A DNA stretch of 64,000 nt from an uncultured Prevotellaceae bacterium (GTDB lineage: Bacteria; Bacteroidota; Bacteroidia; Bacteroidales; Bacteroidaceae). Below the pieces are notes generated by a model. The model saw nothing but the letters and a program-made list of their open reading frames with translations. It was not told where the DNA came from and searched no databases. This document shows positions 7,853 to 17,476 of this stretch, one piece after another. The number at the start of each line of letters is the position of its first letter. Within the stretch, counting starts at the first letter, position 1. The translations under genes and the position numbers were made by a program. The stretch covers positions 1 to 64,000 of the forward strand of contig CALFJA010000086.1 of NCBI GenBank assembly GCA_937877605.1. The letters run 5' to 3'.

Positions 7853-9160
7853 TCAGTTGATGATTTCGAGCAGGACACGCTGTCCTTTTATTTTCTGGCC
7901 GCTGACTTGCAGGACACGCTTCAGGCAGGGGCGCGAAACGGCAACATAGGCGAAGCGTTCGAAGAGGTCGATGCGTCCTATGTCTTTCATGGTCATATCG
8001 GCATTCTTACAGAGGAAACCGACAATGTCCTTCTTGCTTGTCTTGTCTTTCTTCCCCTTCCCCACATAGATGGTCTGCATCTTCGGCTGTGACGGCTCCG
8101 GCAGGATGGCAGGGACGACATATGCTGCCGTATCGGCATCGGCAAAGGGCGGCAACGGCTCGTTGGCTCCCAGCAGGTGGAAGGTCTGGCCGGTCTTGTC
8201 CCAGCGTGCGGTACGCCCTACCCTATGCAGATAGACTTCGGGAGACTCAGCCGTATGGTAATGTATGATATTGTCTACCTGCTGGAAATCCAACCCACGG
8301 GAGGCTATGTCTGTACACACCAGCACATTGCGACTGCCATTCATGAACTTGTAGAGTGAACGCTCGCGGTCTTTCTGTTCCATGCCTCCATGATACATGG
8401 CAGGTTCAAAACCCTGCTGGCACAGTTCGTCGAAGATTCGCTCCACACTCTCGCGGTAGTTGACGAAGACAATGCTGGCCGTCTCGGGCAGACTGAGAAG
8501 CAGACTGCACAGCAGGGGGAGTTTGTCGGCTGTCTCGGAACGCAACCAATAAGAGCGCAGCCGGTGGGAGATGTCCTCGCGGGCATCAATTCTCTTGCAA
8601 CATTCAAGGCGGAGAAACTTTGCCGCAACATCAGTGTCGGTGGCAGAGAGAAGAATATGGCGACAGCCCGTGGGGAGCAGGCGCATGAGTTGCTGCATCT
8701 CATTCTCAAACCCCATCTGGAGGCACTTGTCAAATTCGTCGAGTACAATGTAGCGGACTGCCGATACATCAAAATTGGATTTCTGAAGATGGTCGAGCAA
8801 TTTACCGGGAGTACCGAATATGATGTGTGGATGCTGTTGGCTGATGGTACGGTGCTCCTCCATAGTGGAGCGGCCTCCGTGGGATGAAAAACCGCGGAAA
8901 GGTGTTTTCATGTGGTTGAGGACATCGAGCGATTGATTGCAAAGTTCACGCGTGGGGAGGATGACTACCGTCTGTAAGCTGTCTTCGTCAGTCTTCATCG
9001 TCGTAAGCACAGACAAAAGGTAGGCAATGGTCTTCCCCGATCCTGTGGGAGAAAGCAATAGCAAATCACCATTTCCACGGGAAAAGAATGAAAGCACCTG
9101 TTCTTGCATGGGGCTCAGGCGGTCGATGTGGAGATTTTGCAGATAATCAGTTATGCCCAT
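7853..9160 (-). CDS. dbpA: DEAD-box RNA helicase, DbpA-like
   Basis: The protein has the two RecA-like domains of DEAD-box helicases: Q-motif region LSPMQEQVL, motif I PTGSGKT, Ia PTRELCNQ, motif II written as DEFD instead of DEAD, motif III SAT, and HRVGRTAR as motif VI. The C-terminal 75 residues resemble the DbpA RNA-binding domain (KKDIVGFLCKNADM, then a DLFERFAYVAV strand), which in the known family targets 23S rRNA during 50S assembly. I chose the ATG at 9160, which overlaps the end of the upstream TPR gene by 14 bases, because MGITDYLQNL matches the family start. Translational coupling to the upstream gene is likely. The gene symbol is by analogy. Confidence 0.85.
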   Translation of the reverse strand: MGITDYLQNLHIDRLSPMQEQVLSFFSRGNGDLLLLSPTGSGKTIAYLLSVLTTMKTDEDSLQTVVILPTRELCNQSLDVLNHMKTPFRGFSSHGGRSTMEEHRTISQQHPHIIFGTPGKLLDHLQKSNFDVSAVRYIVLDEFDKCLQMGFENEMQQLMRLLPTGCRHILLSATDTDVAAKFLRLECCKRIDAREDISHRLRSYWLRSETADKLPLLCSLLLSLPETASIVFVNYRESVERIFDELCQQGFEPAMYHGGMEQKDRERSLYKFMNGSRNVLVCTDIASRGLDFQQVDNIIHYHTAESPEVYLHRVGRTARWDKTGQTFHLLGANEPLPPFADADTAAYVVPAILPEPSQPKMQTIYVGKGKKDKTSKKDIVGFLCKNADMTMKDIGRIDLFERFAYVAVSRPCLKRVLQVSGQKIKGQRVLLEIIN

Positions 9161-10370
9161 AAGAAATTCGTTTCTTTTTAAGGATGCAATCAATCTGGTC
9201 GAACTCGTCGCCCATATTCAAGTTGAGATATATCAAATAGAGCGGCAGCGCCCACTGGTCGGCATCGCCAGGTACCAACCGTCTATAAGTTTCCAGATAT
9301 GGGCGGGCTGCGGAATAATTGGCAATGACATTACGCTGGTCGGCCTTGCTCTTCTTCGGCAGTTTGTCCAGACGGACGGCCTTATAGTAATGGGACAGCC
9401 CTGCGTTGAGATAGGCACGCGACAATGTGTCGGATACTGCGATGATGCTGTCGCAAAGGGCTATGCACTCGTCGTATCTTTCAGTATAGAGCAGTACAGT
9501 AGACTTTGCCACATGGAACAGCATGTCAGCAGGTGCGACGGAAATGCCCTTGTCCGACAGTTCCATGCATTTTCCCCAGTCACCGTTTGAAGCGTAATGG
9601 TTGAACAGACGGGGAAAGAAATAAGGGGAAGAGGGACTGCCGTCGAAGCCTTCCTGCAAGGTCTGGATATACCGCGAAGTGTCGTTCTCCAACTTATATG
9701 CCTCCGAGAGATACTGCAGCATAGTCAGCCGATTGGCCGTATCCTTCAAGGCTGTGTACGAATGATGCAGCATCTGCTGCGGATTCCGGTTCATGTATCC
9801 ACTATAGACAGACCAGAAGGCTGCCTTTGCGAGTAGCGTGTCGGTCTGCGAATAGTTGAACGCCTTAAACAAATGAGAGTTTGTACCCTTCAGATAGTCA
9901 TCGAAATATGTATAGGCAGCATTGTACTTCTTGGTAAACAGTTTATACAGGCCACCGTGATAGAGATTCGGACGGCATTTGTTTAAATCGTTCGCACGCT
10001 TTTGAAGGTGCCTCAATACTTTTTTGTTGGGTCGAACAGCCGACTGGGAAAAGGAATCTACCTTCTGGTAAACAGAGAACAGACGCTGAATATTGGCAAA
10101 AAAAGCAGCAGTGTCCAGTTGCTGGTGCAAGTAAAGTCGCTCGTTCTGGCTCTCGTAACGCTTGTAGAGACATTCACCCAGTAGCAGCCAGATATCTGCG
10201 CGATGCTGATTGGCAGAATCCTTGAGCAGCGTTTCGGCCATAGTCTGCGCCTTGTCAAGTTCGGTTCCTTTTTTCAGCAAATCCTGTATTTGCAGCATAT
10301 CCTTCTTCTGTGCGCTGATGGACACTGCAAATAAAAGAAACAACAGAACCTGAACAAAACGACTCTTCAT
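9147..10370 (-). CDS. Secreted TPR-repeat protein
   Basis: The 407-residue protein begins with a clear signal peptide (MKSRFVQVLLFLLFAVSISAQ) and then consists of helical TPR-like repeats, for example ADIWLLLGECLYKRYESQN and AYLNAGLSHYYKAVRLD. I do not recognise a named family. It is probably a periplasmic scaffold or adaptor. The ATG at 10370 was preferred over a start eight codons upstream because it gives the clean signal peptide. It overlaps the helicase gene at its 3' end, and a terminator separates it from the TPR gene upstream. Confidence 0.75.
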   Translation of the reverse strand: MKSRFVQVLLFLLFAVSISAQKKDMLQIQDLLKKGTELDKAQTMAETLLKDSANQHRADIWLLLGECLYKRYESQNERLYLHQQLDTAAFFANIQRLFSVYQKVDSFSQSAVRPNKKVLRHLQKRANDLNKCRPNLYHGGLYKLFTKKYNAAYTYFDDYLKGTNSHLFKAFNYSQTDTLLAKAAFWSVYSGYMNRNPQQMLHHSYTALKDTANRLTMLQYLSEAYKLENDTSRYIQTLQEGFDGSPSSPYFFPRLFNHYASNGDWGKCMELSDKGISVAPADMLFHVAKSTVLLYTERYDECIALCDSIIAVSDTLSRAYLNAGLSHYYKAVRLDKLPKKSKADQRNVIANYSAARPYLETYRRLVPGDADQWALPLYLIYLNLNMGDEFDQIDCILKKKRISYGHN

Positions 10371-10390
10371 TATAAATCTATAAAAAAAGA

Positions 10391-10426
10391 ACATGTGTAA
10401 GACCCAATCTCAGGCCTTACACATGT
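10391..10426 (-). terminator. Intrinsic terminator after the 10437-11642 gene
   Basis: An 11-bp perfect inverted repeat (ACATGTGTAAG / CTTACACATGT) lies 10 bases past the stop codon and is followed on the minus strand by TTCTTTTTTTAT. It also sits directly before the next TPR gene, so that gene needs its own initiation or read-through. Confidence 0.88.
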
Positions 10427-10436
10427 CGAAGCGTGA

Positions 10437-11642
10437 TTATTTGGAAATCAGATTCTCAATTTCCCTGGTGCGAGCATCCGACTCGCCAAACAGATTGTAG
10501 TAGCATTGGTATAATGGATATGCCCAATTTGCAAACTGACGGTCGGGATCCAAACTGCGAGCTGACTCCAGATATTCCTTACTCTCTTTATAGAGACTTC
10601 GGCTGTCTACACCTGCTGCAGCCTCGGCGGCCTTCGTATTGATGCAATAGCCAAGATAAGTCAGCACGGCAACATTGTTAAGGTCGGCCTTCTTGAAACT
10701 TTGAATAGCATTCTCAAAGTCCTGCTTTGTCATCTCGTTCTGGCCTTTCAGCCCCCAAGCCAGTTGATTGTCGGGCTGAGCCGCAAGTTTTTCTGCAATC
10801 AATTTGTCCGACTTTGCCGACTCTCCAAGATTCGTATAGAGCTGTACCAATGTTGAGAAAAGTTTGTCATTGGACGAATTGGAAGCATAAAGAGCTTCAA
10901 CTTCCTTCAGATAAGACAGGGTATCCTCCTTGCTCTTCAGCAGTTTCTCGTTGATTGCCAATTTTATAGGCAGCGCATCATTGTAAAGTTTCTCATCTGC
11001 CAAGGCGCAGTCAATGTATTTATTAGCTTTTGCATAGTCGCCAACAATATAAGCGACACGCGAAGTAAGCATAGCTACTTGACTCAGATATTGATCTTCT
11101 TGACCTTTCAGTGACGCGAAAACAGGAGCATCTTTGCTATCAACATAGGCACCCCAATATTTCAGCATATCGGCATTGTTGCTTGACTCGGCTGCCCAGT
11201 TTCCTGCATTCAGCAGCTGAGTGCGAAGACGCTGTAACCGGTTTACATTAAGTTCACGGAATTTGGGCTTCACTTTTCCTTTTTCGTTAGGTTCATTGTC
11301 ATACTTGTCACACTCCAAACCTGCCATCAGGCCATTATAAGCAGACTCATAGAAACCAAGCGTGTCGTAAGGCTCTACCTTGCCCTTGCCCAATTGTTCA
11401 GCAGTCTGGTTGGCGGTAATCGTCAGTATTTCCTTCTCAAATTTTTCAGAAGCCAAGTCCACGAGTTTGTTGTAGGCTTTTGCTTTTTCTTCACCAGTCA
11501 ATTGCGAAAGACTGGAATGCAGCAATTGTGCTGCTTCAGAATAGGTCTTTGCCTTCAGAACCGCCTTCAGAGCTTCACTCTCTGCAGCAAAGGCTACCGA
11601 TGTGCCTAGCATCATCAGTGCAAGAATAAAGATTTTCTTCAT
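10437..11642 (-). CDS. Secreted TPR-repeat protein of unknown function
   Basis: This 401-residue protein begins with a signal peptide (MKKIFILALMMLGTSVAFA) followed by TPR-like helical pairs such as LAWGLKGQNEMTKQDFENAIQSFKKADL and AVLTYLGYCIN. It is a periplasmic or surface-facing scaffold of a type common in Prevotella-like genomes, but I recognise no specific function. It lies 47 bases downstream of gyrA on the same strand and ends at a strong terminator, so it may be the last gene of the gyrA transcript. Confidence 0.75.
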   Translation of the reverse strand: MKKIFILALMMLGTSVAFAAESEALKAVLKAKTYSEAAQLLHSSLSQLTGEEKAKAYNKLVDLASEKFEKEILTITANQTAEQLGKGKVEPYDTLGFYESAYNGLMAGLECDKYDNEPNEKGKVKPKFRELNVNRLQRLRTQLLNAGNWAAESSNNADMLKYWGAYVDSKDAPVFASLKGQEDQYLSQVAMLTSRVAYIVGDYAKANKYIDCALADEKLYNDALPIKLAINEKLLKSKEDTLSYLKEVEALYASNSSNDKLFSTLVQLYTNLGESAKSDKLIAEKLAAQPDNQLAWGLKGQNEMTKQDFENAIQSFKKADLNNVAVLTYLGYCINTKAAEAAAGVDSRSLYKESKEYLESARSLDPDRQFANWAYPLYQCYYNLFGESDARTREIENLISK

Positions 11643-11689
11643 GATTGATAAATAGTTATTGGTTAATGTTTATGGTTATTATTCTTTGA

Positions 11690-14329
11690 TTATTGGTTAT
11701 CGTTTTCAGGTTCTTCGTCAACCACATCGAGAATGTCCTCATTATTATTGATGTTTTCCATTGCCGATTGGTTTAATCCGACAGCAGATGCATTCGTTTC
11801 ACTGAAGGCCTGGTTTTTCTCTGCCCACTGGGCACGGCTCTCAGCCTCAACGCTTGCCTCCAGTTCCGAACTCATCACCTTGCACACGCTTGCAATGATG
11901 TCGTTCTTCTTCGTCAGGTTTATCAGGCGCACTCCTTGAGTGGCACGGCCCATGACGCGCACTTCGTCCAAAGGCAGACGGATGGCAATACCGCTCTTGT
12001 TGATTATCATCAGATCGAAATCATCTGTCACATTCTTGATTGCTACTAAACGGCCGGTCTTTTCCGTCACATTCAGCGTCTTCACGCCCTTGGCGCCACG
12101 GTTCGTTATACGGTAGTCTTCCACAGAAGAACGCTTGCCAAAGCCGTTTTCGCTCACTACCATCACGCTCTCCTTCGACGGGTCATTCACCACAACCATA
12201 CCGACAACGGCATCGTCACCCTCATCGCAACGCATTCCTATCACACCTGTCGTCACACGACCCGTCGGACGGATGGCACGCTCATGGAAACGGACGGCAC
12301 GACCGTTACGGTTTGCAAGGATGAGTTCGTTATCCCCATTCGTAAGGCGGACATCCACAACCTCATCACCCTCAACTATGCTAATCGCATTTACACCGTT
12401 AGAGCGAGGATTCGAATAAGCCTTTAGTAAAGTTTTCTTCACTGTGCCATTCTTTGTCGCAAATACTACATAGTGGGAATTAACGAACTCGTCGTCCGTC
12501 AGTCCTTTTCCACGCAAGCGGAGGAACGCATTCACCGAGTCGTCACCATCTATGTTCAGCAGATTCTGGATGGCCCTGCCCTTCGAGGTCTTATCCCCTT
12601 CCGGTATCTCGTAGCACTTCAGCCAATAGCAACGACCCTTTTTCGTAAAGAACAGCATTGTCTGATGCATAGTTGCTGGATAAATATATTCGGTAAAGTC
12701 CTTGTCACGCGTCTGAGCGCCCTTACTGCCTACACCGCCGCGAGCCTGCTCTCTGAACTCACTCAATGCTGTACGCTTGATATAGCCAAGATGACTCACG
12801 GTAATAATCACGGGATCGTTCGGGTAGAAGTCCTCCGCATTGAACTCATGCTCATAGGGTTTAATGTCTGTGCGGCGGGCATCCGCATATCGTTCCTTCA
12901 CCTCCAGCAATTCGTCCTTCATCACCTTGCGGCATAGTTCATCGTCTGTCAAGATATTGTTAAGGTACGCAATCTCTTTCTGCAGTTCTTCAAACTCGCC
13001 ATGCAATTGGTCTATACGCAGGCCTGTAAGTTGTGCCAGGCGCATGTCAACAATCGCTTTCGACTGCAATTCGTCAATGTTAAAACGCTTTTCGAGGTTG
13101 GTCTGTGCTTCGGCTGGAGTCTTCGAAGCCCTGATAATGTGCACAACTTCGTCAATATTGTCACAGGCGATAATCAGGCCCTCCAGTATATGAGCACGCT
13201 CCTCTGCCTTACGAAGTTCAAACTTCGTGCGCCGGATCGTCACATCATGTCGGTGCTCAACAAAATACTTGATGCATTCACGAAGCGTCAACAAGCGGGG
13301 ACGACCTTTCACCAAAGCAATACAGTTCACCGAGAAAGAACTTTGCAACGCCGTCATCTTGAACAATTTATTCAAAATAACGCTCGCATTCGCATCACGC
13401 TTCACATCAACGACAATACGCATGCCATCACGGCCCGTCTCATCGTTCACATTACTTATACCGTCCAGCCGGCCTTCCTTCACCAAGTCCGCTATGTTCT
13501 CTATCAATTGCTGTTTGTTAACACCATACGGTATCTCGGTCACAACGATCTTGTCATGGCTCTCACCATTTTCAATCTCCGCCTTCGCACGGATTACGAT
13601 TCGGCCGCGACCTGTTTCATACGCCTCCTTCACACCCTGCAAGCCATAGATTGTAGCACCCGTGGGGAAGTCGGGGGCAGGAATATATTCCATCAATTCC
13701 TCAACATCAATCTCAGGATTATCTATATAGGCACAGCAGCCGTCAATAACCTCACCCAGATTGTGCGTGGGAATGTTCGTCGCCATACCCACAGCAATAC
13801 CGTTACCGCCGTTCACCAGCAGGTTCGGAATCTTCGTAGGCATCACACTCGGCTCAACCAAAGTGTCGTCAAAGTTGTTCACCATGTCGACGGTGTCCTT
13901 TTCCAAATCGTCCATAATATGCTCACCCATCTTCGACAAACGGCATTCCGTATAACGCATCGCTGCCGCAGAGTCACCGTCCACACTTCCAAAGTTACCT
14001 TGCCCGTCAACAAGTTTGTAACGCATGTTCCAGTCCTGGCCCATACGAACCAGTGCACCATACACCGAACTGTCACCGTGAGGATGATACTTACCCAGCA
14101 CCTCACCCACGACGCGAGCACACTTCTTGTAAGGGTTCGTACTCGTATTACCAATGCCCAGCATACCATACAAAATACGACGGTGAACTGGTTTGAAGCC
14201 GTCGCGGACATCCGGAAGGGCACGAGCCACAATCACCGACATACTGTAGTCGATGTACGACGATTTCATTTCTTCCTCGATATTAATCTTGATAATTCGA
14301 TCTTGGTCAATTGTTCTGTAATCTTCCAT
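11690..14329 (-). CDS. gyrA: DNA gyrase subunit A
   Basis: This is the 879-residue cleavage and strand-passage subunit of gyrase. The catalytic tyrosine is Tyr126 in AAAMRYTE. The quinolone-resistance region reads [15 protein letters not shown], so the position equal to E. coli Ser83 is Ser87 and the one equal to Asp87 is Gly91. The C-terminal pinwheel begins with a GyrA-box-like [10 protein letters not shown] and continues with repeated [26 protein letters not shown] blades. An acidic tail rich in Glu, Asn and Asp ends the protein. The length and GyrA box favour GyrA over ParC. gyrB is not in the window. Confidence 0.95.
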   Translation of the reverse strand: MEDYRTIDQDRIIKINIEEEMKSSYIDYSMSVIVARALPDVRDGFKPVHRRILYGMLGIGNTSTNPYKKCARVVGEVLGKYHPHGDSSVYGALVRMGQDWNMRYKLVDGQGNFGSVDGDSAAAMRYTECRLSKMGEHIMDDLEKDTVDMVNNFDDTLVEPSVMPTKIPNLLVNGGNGIAVGMATNIPTHNLGEVIDGCCAYIDNPEIDVEELMEYIPAPDFPTGATIYGLQGVKEAYETGRGRIVIRAKAEIENGESHDKIVVTEIPYGVNKQQLIENIADLVKEGRLDGISNVNDETGRDGMRIVVDVKRDANASVILNKLFKMTALQSSFSVNCIALVKGRPRLLTLRECIKYFVEHRHDVTIRRTKFELRKAEERAHILEGLIIACDNIDEVVHIIRASKTPAEAQTNLEKRFNIDELQSKAIVDMRLAQLTGLRIDQLHGEFEELQKEIAYLNNILTDDELCRKVMKDELLEVKERYADARRTDIKPYEHEFNAEDFYPNDPVIITVSHLGYIKRTALSEFREQARGGVGSKGAQTRDKDFTEYIYPATMHQTMLFFTKKGRCYWLKCYEIPEGDKTSKGRAIQNLLNIDGDDSVNAFLRLRGKGLTDDEFVNSHYVVFATKNGTVKKTLLKAYSNPRSNGVNAISIVEGDEVVDVRLTNGDNELILANRNGRAVRFHERAIRPTGRVTTGVIGMRCDEGDDAVVGMVVVNDPSKESVMVVSENGFGKRSSVEDYRITNRGAKGVKTLNVTEKTGRLVAIKNVTDDFDLMIINKSGIAIRLPLDEVRVMGRATQGVRLINLTKKNDIIASVCKVMSSELEASVEAESRAQWAEKNQAFSETNASAVGLNQSAMENINNNEDILDVVDEEPENDNQ

Positions 14330-14438
14330 TTTTAAGTACTAAAATTTGTTCTTATCTAATCTTTTGTTTTTTCAAAAATTGCGCTAAAATGGTGTTTATT
14401 TTTGTTTTAAGCCATTTTTTACTTTTTATAATACGCTC

Positions 14439-14446
14439 CAAAGGTA
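14439..14446 (-). promoter_or_regulatory. Likely gyrA promoter -7 box TACCTTTG
   Basis: The minus strand reads TACCTTTG, an exact match to the Bacteroidetes -7 consensus TAnnTTTG, about 110 bases before the gyrA start. No convincing TTTG is found 19-21 bases further upstream. Confidence 0.5.
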
Positions 14447-14602
14447 CAAAATAGCAGCGAAAACATACATCATTTAACGCGGAATTTCGCATGTTTTTAA
14501 TAATTTTTAGTTATTTCGCGCAAAACTCCGCATTTATTACAACTAGCATGCCTAACAACATCCACTATCGAAGACAATAAAATCAAAGATTTTACACACA
14601 AA

Positions 14603-14632
14603 GGGAGCACAAGAAACAAGACCTGTGCTCCC
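14603..14632 (-). terminator. Hairpin terminator after the HU-TM-LysM gene
   Basis: A 9-bp inverted repeat (GGGAGCACA / TGTGCTCCC) lies 20 bases beyond the stop at 14653. T-rich stretches flank it on both sides, so it may stop transcription in both directions. Confidence 0.75.
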
Positions 14633-14652
14633 TCTTCTTTTTTGATGAGTAT

Positions 14653-15837
14653 CTACTGATTATTCTGTTGCTGCAGTTTTTTCCAGGCTTTCTTGGTGAT
14701 TAATTTGGGAATCTTCACTTCGTCGCCGGCCGAAACCGAGGTCTTTCCGTCGTTCACGGCTTCCACATAGCATTCCATCCCCTCTCCAAGATGGGCTTTG
14801 CAGATTCCTTTGAACGTCTGACCCGGGAGGACCTTTACCGTTTCCTTGATTCCTTCTATGCGCCAGGCACCGGTCTGCACCAGAGGGTGCTCGTTGTAAG
14901 ATGCAATCAGTTCCTCCTCCGTAGGTTGATTGGGCTGAACGGGCTGTTCTACAGCGGGCTTTACAACTGCATCATTCGATTCTGCCGCCTTCTTGGACAT
15001 TCGGGTCCAATAGAGAAATCCTGCCACTATCAGCACAAGCAGGAAAAGTAAGAGCCACAACCACCAGGGCAAGCGCCTGCGGGAGTGAGCGACTTCTGTT
15101 GGCACTTCCGTAACGGCGGCAGCATCTTCTTGGGGGGATTCCTCTACTGGCTGTGCTGTGTCGACTGGAGGTTCCTCCTCGGAAGCTACCGGTACAGACT
15201 CCTGAGGAGCCGCAGCAGGCTGTTCCACGATGGGCGAAGGTGATTCCACAGGGACATCGGGAAACTCAACAGCCTCGGTTAAGGCTGACATAATTACGGG
15301 AGTTGCTTCAGCGGGAGCAGTTGAAACTGGCTCTTTCAGGGAAACCGTTTCTTCTGCCACGGGGGACTCAACCAAATGTTCAACTTTCGGTTCTTCCTTC
15401 AACACATTAACTGCATCTGCCTCTTCCGATGGCCCAACAAATTGTTCTTCACTTTCTAAGTTTTCATCCTCAACGAAATTATACTTCTCGTTTACCTCCG
15501 AAAAATCCACATCGTCGGCCAATACAGTTGTCTCGAACTGACCGAATGGCCGGTTCACCAAGTCTGCCATGCTCTTGTCGGGGGTGAAACTTATCTTGTC
15601 GCGGCCGTCCAGCACAATGCTTTCACCAGTAGAAACATTCACACTCTTACGGGCACTGACACTCGTTATCTTGAAAGTACCCAACTCTTTGATTTTCACT
15701 TGACGGTCCGTACGCAGTCCATCATTCAAGACACCCACCAATTCCTTCACAAAGGCCTGGGCGTCCTTCTTCTTCATGCCGTGGCGCTCTGCCAATACAT
15801 GGGACAGGGAAAGCAAATCTATTTTACCCATTTTCAT
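14653..15837 (-). CDS. Membrane-anchored HU-domain protein with extracytoplasmic LysM-like domain
   Basis: Residues 1-100 form an HU/IHF-type DNA-binding domain: KKKDAQAFVKELVGVLNDGL, then KIKELGTFKITSVSARKSVN. Residues 105-250 are an acidic, Pro/Glu/Val-rich linker. A basic RRR (253-255) and one transmembrane helix (about 257-277) follow. The outer part (about 320-380) resembles a LysM-type domain with KVLPGQTFKGICKAHLGEG. The positive-inside rule puts HU in the cytoplasm and the LysM-like domain outside. The protein could tie the nucleoid to the cell envelope; that role is inferred. Its start overlaps the upstream HU gene by 14 bases, so the two are coupled. ATG codons at 15837 and 15831 are both possible. 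Confidence 0.85.
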   Translation of the reverse strand: MKMGKIDLLSLSHVLAERHGMKKKDAQAFVKELVGVLNDGLRTDRQVKIKELGTFKITSVSARKSVNVSTGESIVLDGRDKISFTPDKSMADLVNRPFGQFETTVLADDVDFSEVNEKYNFVEDENLESEEQFVGPSEEADAVNVLKEEPKVEHLVESPVAEETVSLKEPVSTAPAEATPVIMSALTEAVEFPDVPVESPSPIVEQPAAAPQESVPVASEEEPPVDTAQPVEESPQEDAAAVTEVPTEVAHSRRRLPWWLWLLLFLLVLIVAGFLYWTRMSKKAAESNDAVVKPAVEQPVQPNQPTEEELIASYNEHPLVQTGAWRIEGIKETVKVLPGQTFKGICKAHLGEGMECYVEAVNDGKTSVSAGDEVKIPKLITKKAWKKLQQQNNQ

Positions 15838-16117
15838 TTCCTCCCGACTTTAACTGCTGTTTGATGGATGTGATGGGACGGAATTGCAACACAAGTTTTG
15901 GCGGTACCAGCATGCGCTGACCGGAAGATGGATTGACCACGATTCGCTCCAAGCGTTTCTTGATTTCAAAAGTGCCGAAATTTTGCACGGAAAGGTTGTT
16001 TCCTTGCTCGAACTGATGTCCCATTTCGGCAATCAGCGTACGGACAATCTTTTGCGCCTGGGCCTGTGTGTAGCCCGTCCGCCGTGACAATTCGGTGATA
16101 AATTCTTTGTTGTTCAT
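15824..16117 (-). CDS. HU family DNA-binding protein
   Basis: The 97-residue single-domain HU/IHF protein has the usual helical dimer part (NNKEFITELSRRTGYTQAQAQKIVRTLIAEMG) and the beta-arm region (SVQNFGTFEIKKRLERIVVNPSSGQRMLVPP). It binds and bends DNA as a dimer. The next gene on the strand encodes an HU domain anchored to the membrane and overlaps it by 14 bases, so the two may be made in fixed ratio and could form heterodimers. Confidence 0.92.
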   Translation of the reverse strand: MNNKEFITELSRRTGYTQAQAQKIVRTLIAEMGHQFEQGNNLSVQNFGTFEIKKRLERIVVNPSSGQRMLVPPKLVLQFRPITSIKQQLKSGGNENG

Positions 16118-16151
16118 GGCAACAATGTTCTTGTTTATAAATATGTATTAG

Positions 16152-17444
16152 TTAAATTTTCTCTGCAAACAAATCAAATTGGCAGGCATCGACTACGCGA
16201 ACCTGACAGAACTCACCCACCCTGCAGTCGGCAGTAATAGGAATGAGCACCTCGGGGTCCACCTCCGGTGAGCTATCCTCTCCACGCGCTATGAAGAACT
16301 CACCTTCTGACCGGTCGACTATCACCTTCATTTCCATACCAATTTTCTGCTCCATCAACTCAGTGCTAATCTGCTCCTGGACAGCCATGAGTTGGTCAAG
16401 CCTGCGCTGCTTCTCACTTGCTGGGACATTGTCCTTATAGTGCTGTGCGCTGTAGGTGCCTTCCTCCTCCGAATAGGCAAAGGCTCCCATGCGCTCGAAG
16501 CGTACAGTCCGCACAAAGTCGAGCAGTTCCTCAAAGTCTTCCCGCGTCTCTCCCGGGAATCCCACCATCAGGGTGGTTCGAAGGGTAATGCCCGGCAATC
16601 GCTTGCGGAGGTTTTCGACGAACTTCAATGTCTCGGCTTTCGTTATATGGCGGTGCATGCGCTGCAACATGTGGTCGGAAATGTGCTGCAGGGCAATGTC
16701 CAGATAGTTACACACATTCGCATGCCGTGCCATCACATCCAGCAACTCATAGGGGAAGTCGTTGGGATAGGCATAGTGCAGGCGGATCCATTCCACGCCA
16801 GGAATCTGCGCCATGTTGTCTATGAGTTCTGCTATATGACGCTTGCCGTCGATGTCGACACCGTAGTAGGTCAGTTCCTGCTCAATTACCTGAAACTCTT
16901 TCACACCCGCTACCACCAACTGTCTCACCTCCTCGAGGATTTCCTCCATGGGACGGCTCACATGCTTGCCCGTAATCAAGGGGATGGCACAATAGGCACA
17001 GCGACGGTCGCAGCCTTCGGCTATCTTAAGGTAGGCATAGTGACGGGGCGTTGTTATGAGCCTTCTGGGCGTTACATCCTTGACGGCCTTACCCAAGTCG
17101 GACAGAAGTTCCTTGAAGTTGAATTTCCCATAGTATTTGTCCACCTGCGGAATTTCTTTCTCAAGCTCCTCACGGTAGCGCTGCGAGAGGCAGCCCATGA
17201 CAAAGAGTTTGCCTATGCGTCCTTCCTCCTTTGCCTGTGCGAACTCCAGGATGGTGTTGATGCTTTCCTGTTTGGCATCACCGATGAAACCGCATGTATT
17301 GATAACGACAATCTCTCCATCAGGATGCTCGCTGTCGTGTGTACAGGCATAGCCGTTAGCTTCCAGCTGTCGGAGCAGCACTTCGCTGTCGACGAGGTTC
17401 TTGGAGCAGCCCAGTGTGATGAAGTCTACCTGATTGGAACGCAT
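16152..17444 (-). CDS. rimO: Ribosomal protein S12 methylthiotransferase
   Basis: RimO adds a methylthio group to an Asp of ribosomal protein S12. The 430 residues show the N-terminal MTTase domain with cysteines in LGCSKN, NTCGF and MGCLSQR, which bind the auxiliary 4Fe-4S cluster. The radical SAM motif is CDRRCAYC, and a C-terminal TRAM-like domain reads KVIVDRSEGEFFIARGEDSSPEVDP. It lies 34 bases from the HU gene and 32 bases from ftsY, all on the minus strand, which suggests one operon ftsY-rimO-HU-HU. Confidence 0.95.
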   Translation of the reverse strand: MRSNQVDFITLGCSKNLVDSEVLLRQLEANGYACTHDSEHPDGEIVVINTCGFIGDAKQESINTILEFAQAKEEGRIGKLFVMGCLSQRYREELEKEIPQVDKYYGKFNFKELLSDLGKAVKDVTPRRLITTPRHYAYLKIAEGCDRRCAYCAIPLITGKHVSRPMEEILEEVRQLVVAGVKEFQVIEQELTYYGVDIDGKRHIAELIDNMAQIPGVEWIRLHYAYPNDFPYELLDVMARHANVCNYLDIALQHISDHMLQRMHRHITKAETLKFVENLRKRLPGITLRTTLMVGFPGETREDFEELLDFVRTVRFERMGAFAYSEEEGTYSAQHYKDNVPASEKQRRLDQLMAVQEQISTELMEQKIGMEMKVIVDRSEGEFFIARGEDSSPEVDPEVLIPITADCRVGEFCQVRVVDACQFDLFAEKI

Positions 17445-17476
17445 GGGAGAAAGATGGATTGTGAGGAATTAAGTGG

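Larger units (their letters stand above)
14330..14652. other. Intergenic region upstream of gyrA
   Basis: This gap of 323 bases holds the gyrA leader (about 110 bases, with no Shine-Dalgarno sequence), a -7 box, and the hairpin that ends the gene at 14653. Apart from these it is A/T-rich and I see no open frame. Confidence 0.7.

Noticed and set aside
13001..14335. 444-codon open frame on the plus strand
   Set aside because: It is antisense to the conserved N-terminal half of gyrA and rich in His, Thr and Arg, as expected of a shadow frame.
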